Under the pieces are notes generated by a model. That model saw nothing but the letters and a program-made list of their open reading frames with translations, was not told the DNA's origin and did not search any database. This document shows positions 16,617 to 24,350 of a stretch of DNA of 64,000 bases, piece by piece; position 1 is the first letter of the stretch; the number at the start of each line of letters is the position of its first letter. The position numbers and the translations under genes are program-made. Origin of the DNA: Nocardia sp. SYP-A9097 (lineage in GTDB: Bacteria; Actinomycetota; Actinomycetes; Mycobacteriales; Mycobacteriaceae); the NCBI RefSeq assembly GCF_009649815.1, contig NZ_WJIC01000004.1, positions 372,001 to 436,000 on the forward strand, written 5' to 3'.

Positions 16617-18110
16617 ATGTCTCTGCCGGTTGCTGCCTGGACGAGCCCGGTGGAGCGTCGAAAACCCGCTGACGTCACCGAACTCCTGCGAATTGTGACA
16701 GACCCGACGCCTTTGCGGCGGATGCCACGCGCACCGAAAATTCCGTTGGCACCCGCGCAGGAGCGCATGTGGCATGCCGCGGCGGCCGGATACTCCGCTG
16801 ACTGGAATGTTGCTCGCGCGTTTCGTATTCGTGGCAAGGCGGTAAATATCACCGCTTTGGTGATGGCCATCGACGATGTCATGCGGCGGCACGCACCGCT
16901 GCGCACCTGCTATCCGGCGACCGCGACCGGTCCGGTCCAGGTGGTCATGGACGCCGATGTGGCGCGGATCGATGTGCGGGTGGTGGACAGCTTCGCCGGC
17001 GAGCTCACCGAACGGATCGCCGAATTCGGTAGTCGCGCTTTCGATCTCGGTACCGAGGTGCCGATTCGCGCCCGGGTGTATCGGCTGGGTGCGCGGGATG
17101 TGGTGCTGGCCTTGGTCGTTCACCACATTTCCCTCGACGGTCAGTCGCTCGGCCCGCTCATGCGCGATCTGGTCACCGCCTATCTGGCGCGGGTGGCCCG
17201 GCAGGCCCCGGCCTGGCAGCCGCTGCCGGTCGACTACATCGACTACACGCTGTGGAAGCACGAGTATCTGGGTGCGTACGAGGACCCGGGCAGCCGGGCC
17301 AGCACCCAGCTGCGGTACTGGGCGAACAACCTGGTCGGACGGCCTATCCCGCTCGAACTGCCTTATGAAAGAACATGTTCCGGACATCGCGATGCCGCCG
17401 GCGCCATGGTGCGGGTGCATCTGGACGCCGATATCCATCGCACGCTGCTGATCCGCGCCCGGCAGGGCGGATCGAGTGTGTTCATGCTGCTGCAGACCGC
17501 CTTCGCGGTCGCGGTATCGGCCTTCGCCAAATCCGCCGATGTGACCGTCGCGACCGCGGTCTCCGGTCGTGAGGATCCGCTGCTCGCCGATATTGTCGGC
17601 AATCTCGCCGATGATGTGCTCATGCGGATTCGCCTGGACCGCGCCGCCGATATGCCCGAACTGCTCGACCAGGTGCGCCGGGCGGCCTTGGCCGCCTTCG
17701 CGAATCCGGACACCTCCAATCCGCGGCTACTGCGCGCGCTGCCGCAGGATCCGAACCATCCGCTCTTCCAGGCCACCCTCATCCTGCAACGCGATGACGC
17801 CGCGCCACCCGGAGCGCCCGGCGCCGGCGGGCTCGAGGTGAGCGAGGTGCCGACCGGTATCGTGCGCGCCAAACACGATCTGGAATTCGGCCTCACCGAG
17901 CATTACGACCACACCGGCGCACCCACCGGAATCGACGGCCCATTCCTCTATCCGACCGCACTCTTCGACCCCGAAACCGCCGAGCGCTTCGCCGAAAAGT
18001 TCCTGGCCACAGTCGAATTGATCGCCACCGGGTACACCGGCCCGATCGCACCGCTGCTGGCAGACGCCCCGCGCCGCCGCCCCCGCCGAGGCCGCACACG
18101 CCCGGAGTGA
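16617..18110 (+). CDS. Free-standing condensation-domain protein (NRPS C / Pap-like acyltransferase)
   Basis: A 497-residue protein that is essentially one condensation fold. It has LAPAQERMW near residue 45 (core C1), RHAPLRTCYP (C2), the catalytic HHISLDG at about 169-175 (C3, both His and Asp-Gly present), YIDYTLWKHEYL (C4) and a downstream VATAVSGREDPLLADIVGNLADDVLMR (C5-like). No adenylation or carrier domain is fused or adjacent. Stand-alone C domains of mycolata (Pap type) esterify polyketides or make lipid esters. The chosen ATG follows a GAGAGGA ribosome site; the upstream in-frame 51 codons look non-coding. Acceptor and donor unknown. Confidence 0.88.
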   Translation: MSLPVAAWTSPVERRKPADVTELLRIVTDPTPLRRMPRAPKIPLAPAQERMWHAAAAGYSADWNVARAFRIRGKAVNITALVMAIDDVMRRHAPLRTCYPATATGPVQVVMDADVARIDVRVVDSFAGELTERIAEFGSRAFDLGTEVPIRARVYRLGARDVVLALVVHHISLDGQSLGPLMRDLVTAYLARVARQAPAWQPLPVDYIDYTLWKHEYLGAYEDPGSRASTQLRYWANNLVGRPIPLELPYERTCSGHRDAAGAMVRVHLDADIHRTLLIRARQGGSSVFMLLQTAFAVAVSAFAKSADVTVATAVSGREDPLLADIVGNLADDVLMRIRLDRAADMPELLDQVRRAALAAFANPDTSNPRLLRALPQDPNHPLFQATLILQRDDAAPPGAPGAGGLEVSEVPTGIVRAKHDLEFGLTEHYDHTGAPTGIDGPFLYPTALFDPETAERFAEKFLATVELIATGYTGPIAPLLADAPRRRPRRGRTRPE

Positions 18111-18206
18111 CGGGTCCTGCCGTATTGGGATGACGACGGGGCTGAACCGATTCGGGTGCTGGGTCGTGAAGACTCGAGAGCGCGTGCCGAGTGAACCGAG
18201 GTCGCC

Positions 18207-19142
18207 ATGGCCGCAGATCCGATCAGACGTCGTGAAATCGTGGTGGGGGCGAGCGTGGTGCTGGTCGCCACCGCCTGTACCAGCGGGCAGCGAAGTTCGA
18301 GCCCCGCGACCACTTCGATGCTGTCCCCGCCGACTTCGACCGCTGCCGTGCCGTCGACCACCGCGCCGCCATCCACCACCGAACCGCCGCCGCCGGAACC
18401 CGGTCCCGCGCCGATCAATGGCACCGTGCTCGCCCGGGTCTCGGAGATTCCCATCGGGTCGGGCGTGATTCTCGGCGATACCGTTGTCACCCAGCCCAGC
18501 GCGGGGAGCTTCCTGGCATTCTCCTCGGTCTGCACGCATCTGGGTTGTGCGGTGAACTCGCTCTCCGGCGGGACCATCAACTGCCCGTGCCACGGCAGTC
18601 GTTTCGCGCTGGACGGTTCGGTGGTCGCGGGTCCGGCGACCAGGCCCTTGGCCGGCCGTGCGGTGAGTGTGCAGGACGGGATGCTGGTGGCCGGTCCGGC
18701 TCCGGCCGTTCCGGTCGCCCCGGCCTCCGAGGAGCAGGCGCCTATTCCCGAGCAGGCTCCGCCGATCACGGAGGCCGGCGCCCCGGACAATGCGCTCGCC
18801 CGAACCTCGGACATTCCGGTCGGATCAGGCGTGATAATCGGTAATACCGTTGTGACACAGCCGAGTTCGGGTAGCTTCGTCGGTCTCTCGGTGGTCTGCA
18901 CCCATCTCGGTTGCGCGGTGAACGATATCTCCGGTGGCACCATCAACTGTCCCTGTCACGGCAGCAAGTTCAGTCTCGACGGTTCCGTCGCGGCCGGTCC
19001 GGCCACTCGCTCGCTGGATGGCCGCGAGGTGAGTGTGCAAGGGGATTGGGTGGTTTCGGGCGCGGGCAGCCCGAATGACCCCATTCCGCCGCCGAAACCC
19101 TGGTGGTGCGAGATCGTTCCGCCGGGCTGCCTGGGCTGCTGA
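18207..19142 (+). CDS. Exported protein with two tandem Rieske [2Fe-2S] domains
   Basis: A 311-residue protein. The N-terminus has twin arginines ([18 protein letters not shown]): a short Tat-like signal ending in a near-lipobox with Cys24. A Ser/Thr/Pro linker leads to two complete Rieske domains of about 90 residues. Domain 1 has CTHLGC and CPCHGS with cluster ligands C109, H111, C126, H129. Domain 2 repeats these at C231, H233, C248, H251. Each also keeps the extra cysteine pair (C114/C128 and C236/C250) that forms a disulfide in bc1-type Rieske proteins. The two halves are strikingly alike, pointing to internal duplication. Likely an extracytoplasmic electron carrier; partners are not encoded nearby. 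Confidence 0.9.
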   Translation: MAADPIRRREIVVGASVVLVATACTSGQRSSSPATTSMLSPPTSTAAVPSTTAPPSTTEPPPPEPGPAPINGTVLARVSEIPIGSGVILGDTVVTQPSAGSFLAFSSVCTHLGCAVNSLSGGTINCPCHGSRFALDGSVVAGPATRPLAGRAVSVQDGMLVAGPAPAVPVAPASEEQAPIPEQAPPITEAGAPDNALARTSDIPVGSGVIIGNTVVTQPSSGSFVGLSVVCTHLGCAVNDISGGTINCPCHGSKFSLDGSVAAGPATRSLDGREVSVQGDWVVSGAGSPNDPIPPPKPWWCEIVPPGCLGC

Positions 19143-19159
19143 CCCGCGTCGAGGGCGGG

Positions 19160-21364
19160 TCAGCGCCAGAAGCTGTTGCGGCGCTGCTTTTTTGGTGGCG
19201 TCAGCGGTTTGAGTCGGGCGGGCAGCGCCGCCGCCGCATCGAGGGTGAGCAGGGTGGCGATCCGCCGGGGCAGGTCCAGGCGGGTACGCAGATGCGGCCA
19301 GCCACCCTCGAGGAGGTCCGCCAGCGCGGCGGAGTCCAGATCCAGATCGCCGACGGCGCGCAGCAGGACATAGGGGTCGATATCCTGCTGCTGGGCGCAG
19401 GCGGTCAGCAGGGCGGGGACGCGCTCGTGGGCGGCACACAGCATGATCTGTTTCAGGACCGCCGCACCGCCGGTATCGGTGGAGCGTTCGGCCATCCGGC
19501 CGGCGACGAACTCGATATCGGAATCTATTGCCGCGCGCAGCATTTCGTAGTGTTCCTGGATGACCGTCGGGTCGTCGGCGGCCGCGCGCAGTAGCGCGGC
19601 GACCTCCGCCCTGGCCCAGTCGCCGCGATTGCGATTGCGCCCGAACATGTTCTGGCGCAGGCGGGATCGGCCCGATTGCGCTGGCGGATGGACCGCCTCG
19701 GCATCGAGCACCATGAGATTCTCGATGGACTGCGGCAGTCCGACGGCCCGGCGCAGCACGGTCCACCCGGGTCGCAGCGCCTGCACCAGCTCCGCCGGTT
19801 CGGCGCGAACTATGGTGACCGCCTTCATGAGTTCGAAGGCGTCCACGGCCGGATAGCGCGTGCATTCGGCGACCAGTGTGGGCAGCCGGTCCGGTGGCGC
19901 GCAGGCCATGATCTGCTCCAGGACGTACCGGTCGCGACTGGTGCAGGAGATATTCACCATGAGCTGTGCGACGATCGGCAACTGGTCGTACATGGCGGTG
20001 CGCAACAGCTCGCTGCTGCCGGTGTGTACCGCCGGATCGCCGATCTCGGCGCGCACCGTCTCGTACACCAGGTAGCGGTCCGATGAGCCGATGGTGAACT
20101 CGCGCAGTGCCCGATGCCGTTGCAGTTGTTCGATGACGAGATCGCGCTGCCCGGTATCGCCGGTGGTCCAGTCCCGCTGTAGTTGCGGCCAAACGGTTTT
20201 CGCATCGCTCGCGGTGAGACTGCCGTTGTCCAGCCGCCGGAAGGCGGAGGCGACCACGGCTTCGCTGAGATCGACACCAAGCTGCTGGGCGACCCGGGTG
20301 GCGCGAGTGCGATCACGGTCGGACATGACGCATTCGATGAGTGTCCGTTCGAAGACCGCGCGGACCTCGTCGTGCACCTGGAGATTCGCCAAAGCCGCTG
20401 TGACTTCGGGGCTTTCGAGCGCGAGGTGAATGGCGCGGCGGGCCACCGCGGCATCGGTGAACCAATCCGGCGGCAGGGTGGGGTCGGTCAGCACCTGCGC
20501 CATTTGCGCGTCATCCAGGAGCGCGGGCTCCAGCATGCGCAGCTGCTGTTGATAGCACCACTGCCGAATATCGCTGACGGACAGCAGTATTGCGGGCGGC
20601 GCGATTCCGGCCCGGCGGTGTTCGACGATCTCCCGGCCCAGGCGCTGGTAGGTATCGGAGAGATTGTCGATGACACTGTCGTGGGTGATGACGAGCCGGT
20701 CCGGGGGAGCGGCGTGCCCGATCGCCGTGGTGATCGACGGCATCTCGGCCAGCGGCGAAGTCGTGGTGGAGAATGTCAACTCGCGCAGCACATTTCGCGG
20801 GATCATGCCGTACAGCGCGGTCAGCATGTCCACCGCCTCGTGGGCCTCGGAAACCTGGAGCGCGATCGTCGGCCCCTGCCCGGCGAGATGCGCGAGCGCC
20901 GCACCGATGAGCACCGGCAGCCACGGCTGTCTCAGGGCCGCCTGCGCCGCCGCACCGAATTCGCATCCCCCGGAGCCGGGTTCGGCGGCGGACCAGCTGT
21001 CGGTGGGCGAGACCGACCCGTTCAAGGTGGTGAGAAATCCGCCGGATCCGAAGAGCCGCAGGGCCGTCGACCCATCCAGCCGCGCGCGATCGCCCGCGAT
21101 CAAATGCGTGACACAGGTGCCCGGCCGCACCTGCGAGGGCGTCTTCAAGCCGGCCACGGCCAGCCCGCGGGTCACGGTGAACTCCAGCGCGAAGCCGACC
21201 GGCTCCACGCCCTCGGGCAGACTCACCAGCGAACCGAGTTCGCGCACCGTGAATCCCAGTGTCGCGGGCCAATTCCCGGACCGCGCCACCACACCCACTC
21301 CGGCGCCGGAGGATTCGAGATTCACCAGCGCCCAGCCACACACCAGCTGCGGAAATCCTGTCAT
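19160..21364 (-). CDS. Large GAP1-like (GTPase-associated protein 1) component
   Basis: A 734-residue mostly helical protein without transmembrane segments. The N-terminal ~200 residues are strand-rich and hydrophobic (QLVCGWALVNLESSGAGVGV), as in the GAP1-N domains of GTPase-centred ternary systems described by the Aravind group. The remainder consists of helices with repeated LLRA(V)-type blocks that look like a degenerate helical repeat (for example PYVLLRAVGDLDLD, and FELMKAVTIVRAEP). The start overlaps the stop of the upstream GTPase gene by 4 nt (ATGA). The assignment rests on gene order and overall architecture, not on a search. A longer frame extending upstream overlaps the GTPase gene and is not credible. 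Confidence 0.65.
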   Translation of the reverse strand: MTGFPQLVCGWALVNLESSGAGVGVVARSGNWPATLGFTVRELGSLVSLPEGVEPVGFALEFTVTRGLAVAGLKTPSQVRPGTCVTHLIAGDRARLDGSTALRLFGSGGFLTTLNGSVSPTDSWSAAEPGSGGCEFGAAAQAALRQPWLPVLIGAALAHLAGQGPTIALQVSEAHEAVDMLTALYGMIPRNVLRELTFSTTTSPLAEMPSITTAIGHAAPPDRLVITHDSVIDNLSDTYQRLGREIVEHRRAGIAPPAILLSVSDIRQWCYQQQLRMLEPALLDDAQMAQVLTDPTLPPDWFTDAAVARRAIHLALESPEVTAALANLQVHDEVRAVFERTLIECVMSDRDRTRATRVAQQLGVDLSEAVVASAFRRLDNGSLTASDAKTVWPQLQRDWTTGDTGQRDLVIEQLQRHRALREFTIGSSDRYLVYETVRAEIGDPAVHTGSSELLRTAMYDQLPIVAQLMVNISCTSRDRYVLEQIMACAPPDRLPTLVAECTRYPAVDAFELMKAVTIVRAEPAELVQALRPGWTVLRRAVGLPQSIENLMVLDAEAVHPPAQSGRSRLRQNMFGRNRNRGDWARAEVAALLRAAADDPTVIQEHYEMLRAAIDSDIEFVAGRMAERSTDTGGAAVLKQIMLCAAHERVPALLTACAQQQDIDPYVLLRAVGDLDLDSAALADLLEGGWPHLRTRLDLPRRIATLLTLDAAAALPARLKPLTPPKKQRRNSFWR

Positions 21365-22560
21365 CGGTAGGCCCGTAGCTCCTCGATCATCTCCAGCATG
21401 TACACCACCGGGTCGGCCGCGCCGTATGGCTTGAACACCGGATACGTGCCATTGCCGCGCTTGCCGCAGCCTACCGCCGACACCGGAAAATACATGTTCC
21501 ACGGAAAGTGGATGGACAGCGCCGAGTCCACCGCCGGGAACAGCTGCCGCACCAGATTTCTGGTGATCTCGCAGCGTTCCAGGATGCGCGGTGGATCGTA
21601 GGCATTGCCGGATCCATTGCCGCTCACCGGGCTGTCTGCCCAATTCGCGGGCGGGGCAACGATATTCGCCTCGGGCAGATCGATGAGCGAGAGCAGGTCG
21701 GTCTTGGCGACAATGGTCGACACATGCAGTCGCGGTGGTTCGATCGGCAGCTGGATCGGATAGCTGTTGGCCGCGCGCCACAGTTTCGCGATCTGATCGA
21801 TCATGAGCGTGGTGCGCCCGACGGTCTGCGAGTGTTCGACGATATTGTTCAGGCTCTCCTGATCGTCCGGATCGGCCTGTTCGCGCATGAGCGCCAGGTA
21901 CTGCTTGTTCAGCGTGGACGGCACCACGAACCAGAGGAAGTCGGCCACCGCGAGATGCGGGCTCACCCGCGCCGCCACCGCGCCGTCGGCGATATCCTCA
22001 CCCGCCACATCGATGAACGCCAGGTTGACCGCGCTCGCGGTCTGTACCGAATATGCCGTCACCAGAATGGGTCTGCGCTGTTCCAGCCCGGCCCAGGTAT
22101 GGCCCTGGGACTGCCGCTGGGCGTTCATGGCAAGTCCGTCGGTGCGCTGGGTCTGGTCCATGGCCATGCGGCGCGGGCCGGTGGCGTCCAGGGCGCGGCG
22201 ATCGAGCAGCCGGGCCTCCAGCGCCGTCCAGAGACTCGCGGATTTGGGGGAGACGATGAAGGAGAACTGACTCGCCAATCGCGGATCGTTCATCATCGAA
22301 TGGATCATCGACACGATCAGGTGGCTCTTGGACGAGGCCGATTCCCCGACGAATCCGATCACCTTGGTGGGATGGTCGAGCGTGACCGGGTCGAGTTCAC
22401 ATCCCTTGGGGCAGCGCAGGTTCAGCTTGTCGAAGTAGGTCTCGATCTGTTTGGCGAAGCCGCCGTTGCGCTGCCGGATCACCGTGTACCAGCGATTGCG
22501 TTCGCGGTCGTAGCGGAACTCGGTGAGGCAGTTGAGGCAGACGGTTCTCACGTGGGGCAC
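21361..22560 (-). CDS. Zinc-ribbon P-loop GTPase-like protein
   Basis: A 399-residue protein. The N-terminus has a zinc ribbon with two Cys pairs (CLNC at residues 8-11 and CPKGC at 50-54). A P-loop follows, GESASSKS at 72-79, in which Ser replaces the usual Gly before Lys. FIDVAGED at 182-189 serves as the Walker B/G3 motif (D184-G187), and VAKTD at 284-288 fits a G4-like K-x-D. This matches the double-ribbon or ribbon-fused GTPases that partner GAP1-like proteins. Start is GTG; a second GTG lies three codons in. It sits between a small membrane protein and the large partner with 1-4 nt spacing, so all are one operon with the kinase. NTPase activity is inferred. Confidence 0.75.
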   Translation of the reverse strand: MPHVRTVCLNCLTEFRYDRERNRWYTVIRQRNGGFAKQIETYFDKLNLRCPKGCELDPVTLDHPTKVIGFVGESASSKSHLIVSMIHSMMNDPRLASQFSFIVSPKSASLWTALEARLLDRRALDATGPRRMAMDQTQRTDGLAMNAQRQSQGHTWAGLEQRRPILVTAYSVQTASAVNLAFIDVAGEDIADGAVAARVSPHLAVADFLWFVVPSTLNKQYLALMREQADPDDQESLNNIVEHSQTVGRTTLMIDQIAKLWRAANSYPIQLPIEPPRLHVSTIVAKTDLLSLIDLPEANIVAPPANWADSPVSGNGSGNAYDPPRILERCEITRNLVRQLFPAVDSALSIHFPWNMYFPVSAVGCGKRGNGTYPVFKPYGAADPVVYMLEMIEELRAYR

Positions 22561-22561
22561 C

Positions 22562-22708
22562 TCATGACAGCACCGCGAAGGTGAGGATCGCGATGGTCAG
22601 CACGAAGAATGCCACGCCCACCCGGACGCCGAGCCGAAGCCAGTGTGAGGCACGCGATCCCGGATAGAGGTAGCGCTGCCATGCCATGCCTGTTTGCCGA
22701 TATCTCAC
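22562..22708 (-). CDS. Small single-pass membrane protein of the kinase-GTPase operon
   Basis: A 48-residue protein beginning at GTG. A clear AAGG ribosome site lies 7-8 nt upstream, within the end of the kinase gene. The N-terminal ~28 residues are basic and aromatic (QRYLYPGSRASHWLRLG) and are followed by one membrane helix (VGVAFFVLTIAILTFAVLS) running to the C-terminus. It lies between the kinase, which also ends in membrane helices, and the GTPase; its stop is directly next to the GTPase start. It may anchor or link the two at the membrane. No family recognised. Confidence 0.6.
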   Translation of the reverse strand: MRYRQTGMAWQRYLYPGSRASHWLRLGVRVGVAFFVLTIAILTFAVLS

Positions 22709-22718
22709 CGCATCACCT

Positions 22719-23855
22719 TCAGAACAGCTTTCCGATCTCGACGACCACCCAGGTAAGTAGCGTGAAGGCCAAGCCGCCCAGCAGGATTCCGGCGGTCGCG
22801 GTGGCGGCCAGCAGGGCGGCGACGAAACGGTAGTCGTTCGTGGCCAATCCGGCCAGGAGTCGCTGCCGGGAGGCCACGATCGGGGCCGACAGGAAGCTCC
22901 AGGTGGATGAATAGGCCAGTGGGTCAGGGGGTTCGGGCTCCGGTTCGCGCAGCGCGCCGGGGGTGAGCACCGAGGTCCGGGTGGGCCCGGGGTGGTCGGG
23001 TGCGGCGGGCATCGGACTGGGGCTGGTTCGCAGGGATCGTTCGACCGCTTCGCGGAAGTATTGCTGGAACTCGGCCGCGGATCGATGTCGCTGCGTGGGG
23101 TCCGGTGAAAGTGACTGCTCCAGTACGACTTTGATGTCATCCGGAATCCCGGCGGGCCCGTAGGCGTGGCCGAGCACCTCGGCGCAGACCACCGCGAACG
23201 AGTACACATCGCTCAAATGCGTGATCTGCCCGTGATGCAGGTACTCCGGGGCCGAATACTGCTGGGTGCCGAGGGCACGTTGCTCATGGGTGAGTCGCTG
23301 GATGTTCTCGCGTAACTCGATGGCGATACCGAAGTCGGCGAGCTTCGCGGTGCCGTCCCGGCAGATCATGATGTTCTCGGGCTTGATATCCCGGTGCACC
23401 ACTCGCTTGGAATGCGCGTACACGAGTCCGTCGAGCGTATTGATCAGTATTCGCAGCAGACTCGCAAGCCCCCAATTCTCCCGGTACCGCAGATGCTGTC
23501 GCAGATTCTCACCCGCAATGAACTCCATTACCAAAAACGGATATCTGCGCTGGTTTTCGACGAAAACCCCCGAATCGTGAACCATCACAATATTCACGCA
23601 GTTCATCTGCGCGGCGATGTGTGCCTCGCGCTCGAACCGCTGCTGTTGCATCCGCTCGTCCTGCTCCAGTGGCAACAGGCTCCCCGAGTCGAGCACCTTG
23701 ACCGCAACCCTGCGACGCAGCCTGCGATCCCATGCGTCCCAGACCTCGGCCATGCCCCCTCTGCCGACGAGTTCCCGTAGCTCATAACGGCCATTGATCA
23801 GCCTCAACCGCGTGCGATCCCTCCAAGCCCGGTGAACCGCACTCCCTCGGCTCAC
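22719..23855 (-). CDS. Membrane-anchored Ser/Thr protein kinase
   Basis: A 378-residue Hanks-type kinase. Visible motifs: the glycine loop VGRGGMAEVWDAW at about 30-42, lysine in VAVKVL (K53), HRDIKPEN at 154-161 with Asp156 and Asn161, and DFG at 174-176. The activation segment has GTQQYSAPEYL. After a Pro-rich linker the C-terminus has two hydrophobic stretches (FVAALLAATATAGILLGGLA and LLTWVVVEIGKLF), so it is probably membrane-bound with no external sensor domain. It is the first gene of a leftward operon with a small membrane protein, a GTPase and a GAP1-like protein. Start is GTG. Substrates are likely the operon partners; inferred. Confidence 0.93.
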   Translation of the reverse strand: MSRGSAVHRAWRDRTRLRLINGRYELRELVGRGGMAEVWDAWDRRLRRRVAVKVLDSGSLLPLEQDERMQQQRFEREAHIAAQMNCVNIVMVHDSGVFVENQRRYPFLVMEFIAGENLRQHLRYRENWGLASLLRILINTLDGLVYAHSKRVVHRDIKPENIMICRDGTAKLADFGIAIELRENIQRLTHEQRALGTQQYSAPEYLHHGQITHLSDVYSFAVVCAEVLGHAYGPAGIPDDIKVVLEQSLSPDPTQRHRSAAEFQQYFREAVERSLRTSPSPMPAAPDHPGPTRTSVLTPGALREPEPEPPDPLAYSSTWSFLSAPIVASRQRLLAGLATNDYRFVAALLAATATAGILLGGLAFTLLTWVVVEIGKLF

Positions 23856-23972
23856 CTAGGACAACCTCGAATCCCCGCCGAGTCTACGCGCGCTGCGCAC
23901 CTCCCAGCCGATTTGCAGTTCACCCCTCACACTGGGTAACTTCGGTCCGTCGCCCAGGGCAACCGGGGCAAC

Positions 23973-24045
23973 GGGGCTATGGCGCAGCTGGTAGCGCACC
24001 TCACTGGCAGTGAGGGGGTCAGGGGTTCGAATCCCCTTAGCTCCA
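23973..24045 (+). tRNA. tRNA-Ala (anticodon GGC)
   Basis: A full 73-nt cloverleaf can be drawn: acceptor 7 bp including one G-U pair, D-arm gcgc/gcgc, anticodon stem cctca/tgagg with loop ctggcag (anticodon GGC at 24006-24008), and T-arm agggg/cccct with loop ttcgaat. Discriminator base A. The 3' CCA is not fully encoded, as usual in actinobacteria. Confidence 0.95.
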
Positions 24046-24072
24046 CCGAAGTCGGTACTTCACAAAAGATTC

Positions 24073-24114
24073 CAGTCGGGGCCGGTACCGCGTCTGTGGT
24101 GCCGGCCCCGACTG
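24073..24114 (+). terminator. Terminator after tRNA-Ala
   Basis: A perfect 13-bp stem (cagtcggggccgg / ccggccccgactg) with a 16-nt loop begins 28 nt after the tRNA. The 236 nt from here to the next gene are lower in G+C and probably hold that gene's promoter. Confidence 0.75.
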
Positions 24115-24350
24115 CATCCGAGGCATACGTGACCGATTCAAAGCGAACGGCTATCGCTATGCCGCGTTTGCGGACCCTAGTGATAAGTACTAACGTTTCT
24201 GAAAATTGAATAAACCGAGCAGGACCGCGAGTGCCCGCGCGCTCATCAAAGTTCGCTGCCGGGGAGGAATCGTTTTAACAGCGAGCAGATGTGACGCCAC
24301 AACGGGAGAGTGGCGTTGTTGCGTCTGTCTGAAAGTACCAGGGGCAGTTC

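Noticed and set aside
16617..18110. Part of an NRPS cluster
   Set aside because: No adenylation, carrier or thioesterase domains lie nearby; only a single condensation domain is present.
21365..21781. Extension of the GAP1-like gene upstream
   Set aside because: The extra 139 codons overlap the GTPase gene in another frame, and an ATG overlaps the GTPase stop by 4 nt, the natural start.
23973..24045. tRNA-Ala as an integrated element's attachment site
   Set aside because: No repeat of the tRNA 3' end was seen elsewhere in the window and no integrase gene is present; a 10-base match (tcgaatcccc) at about 23869 looks like chance.
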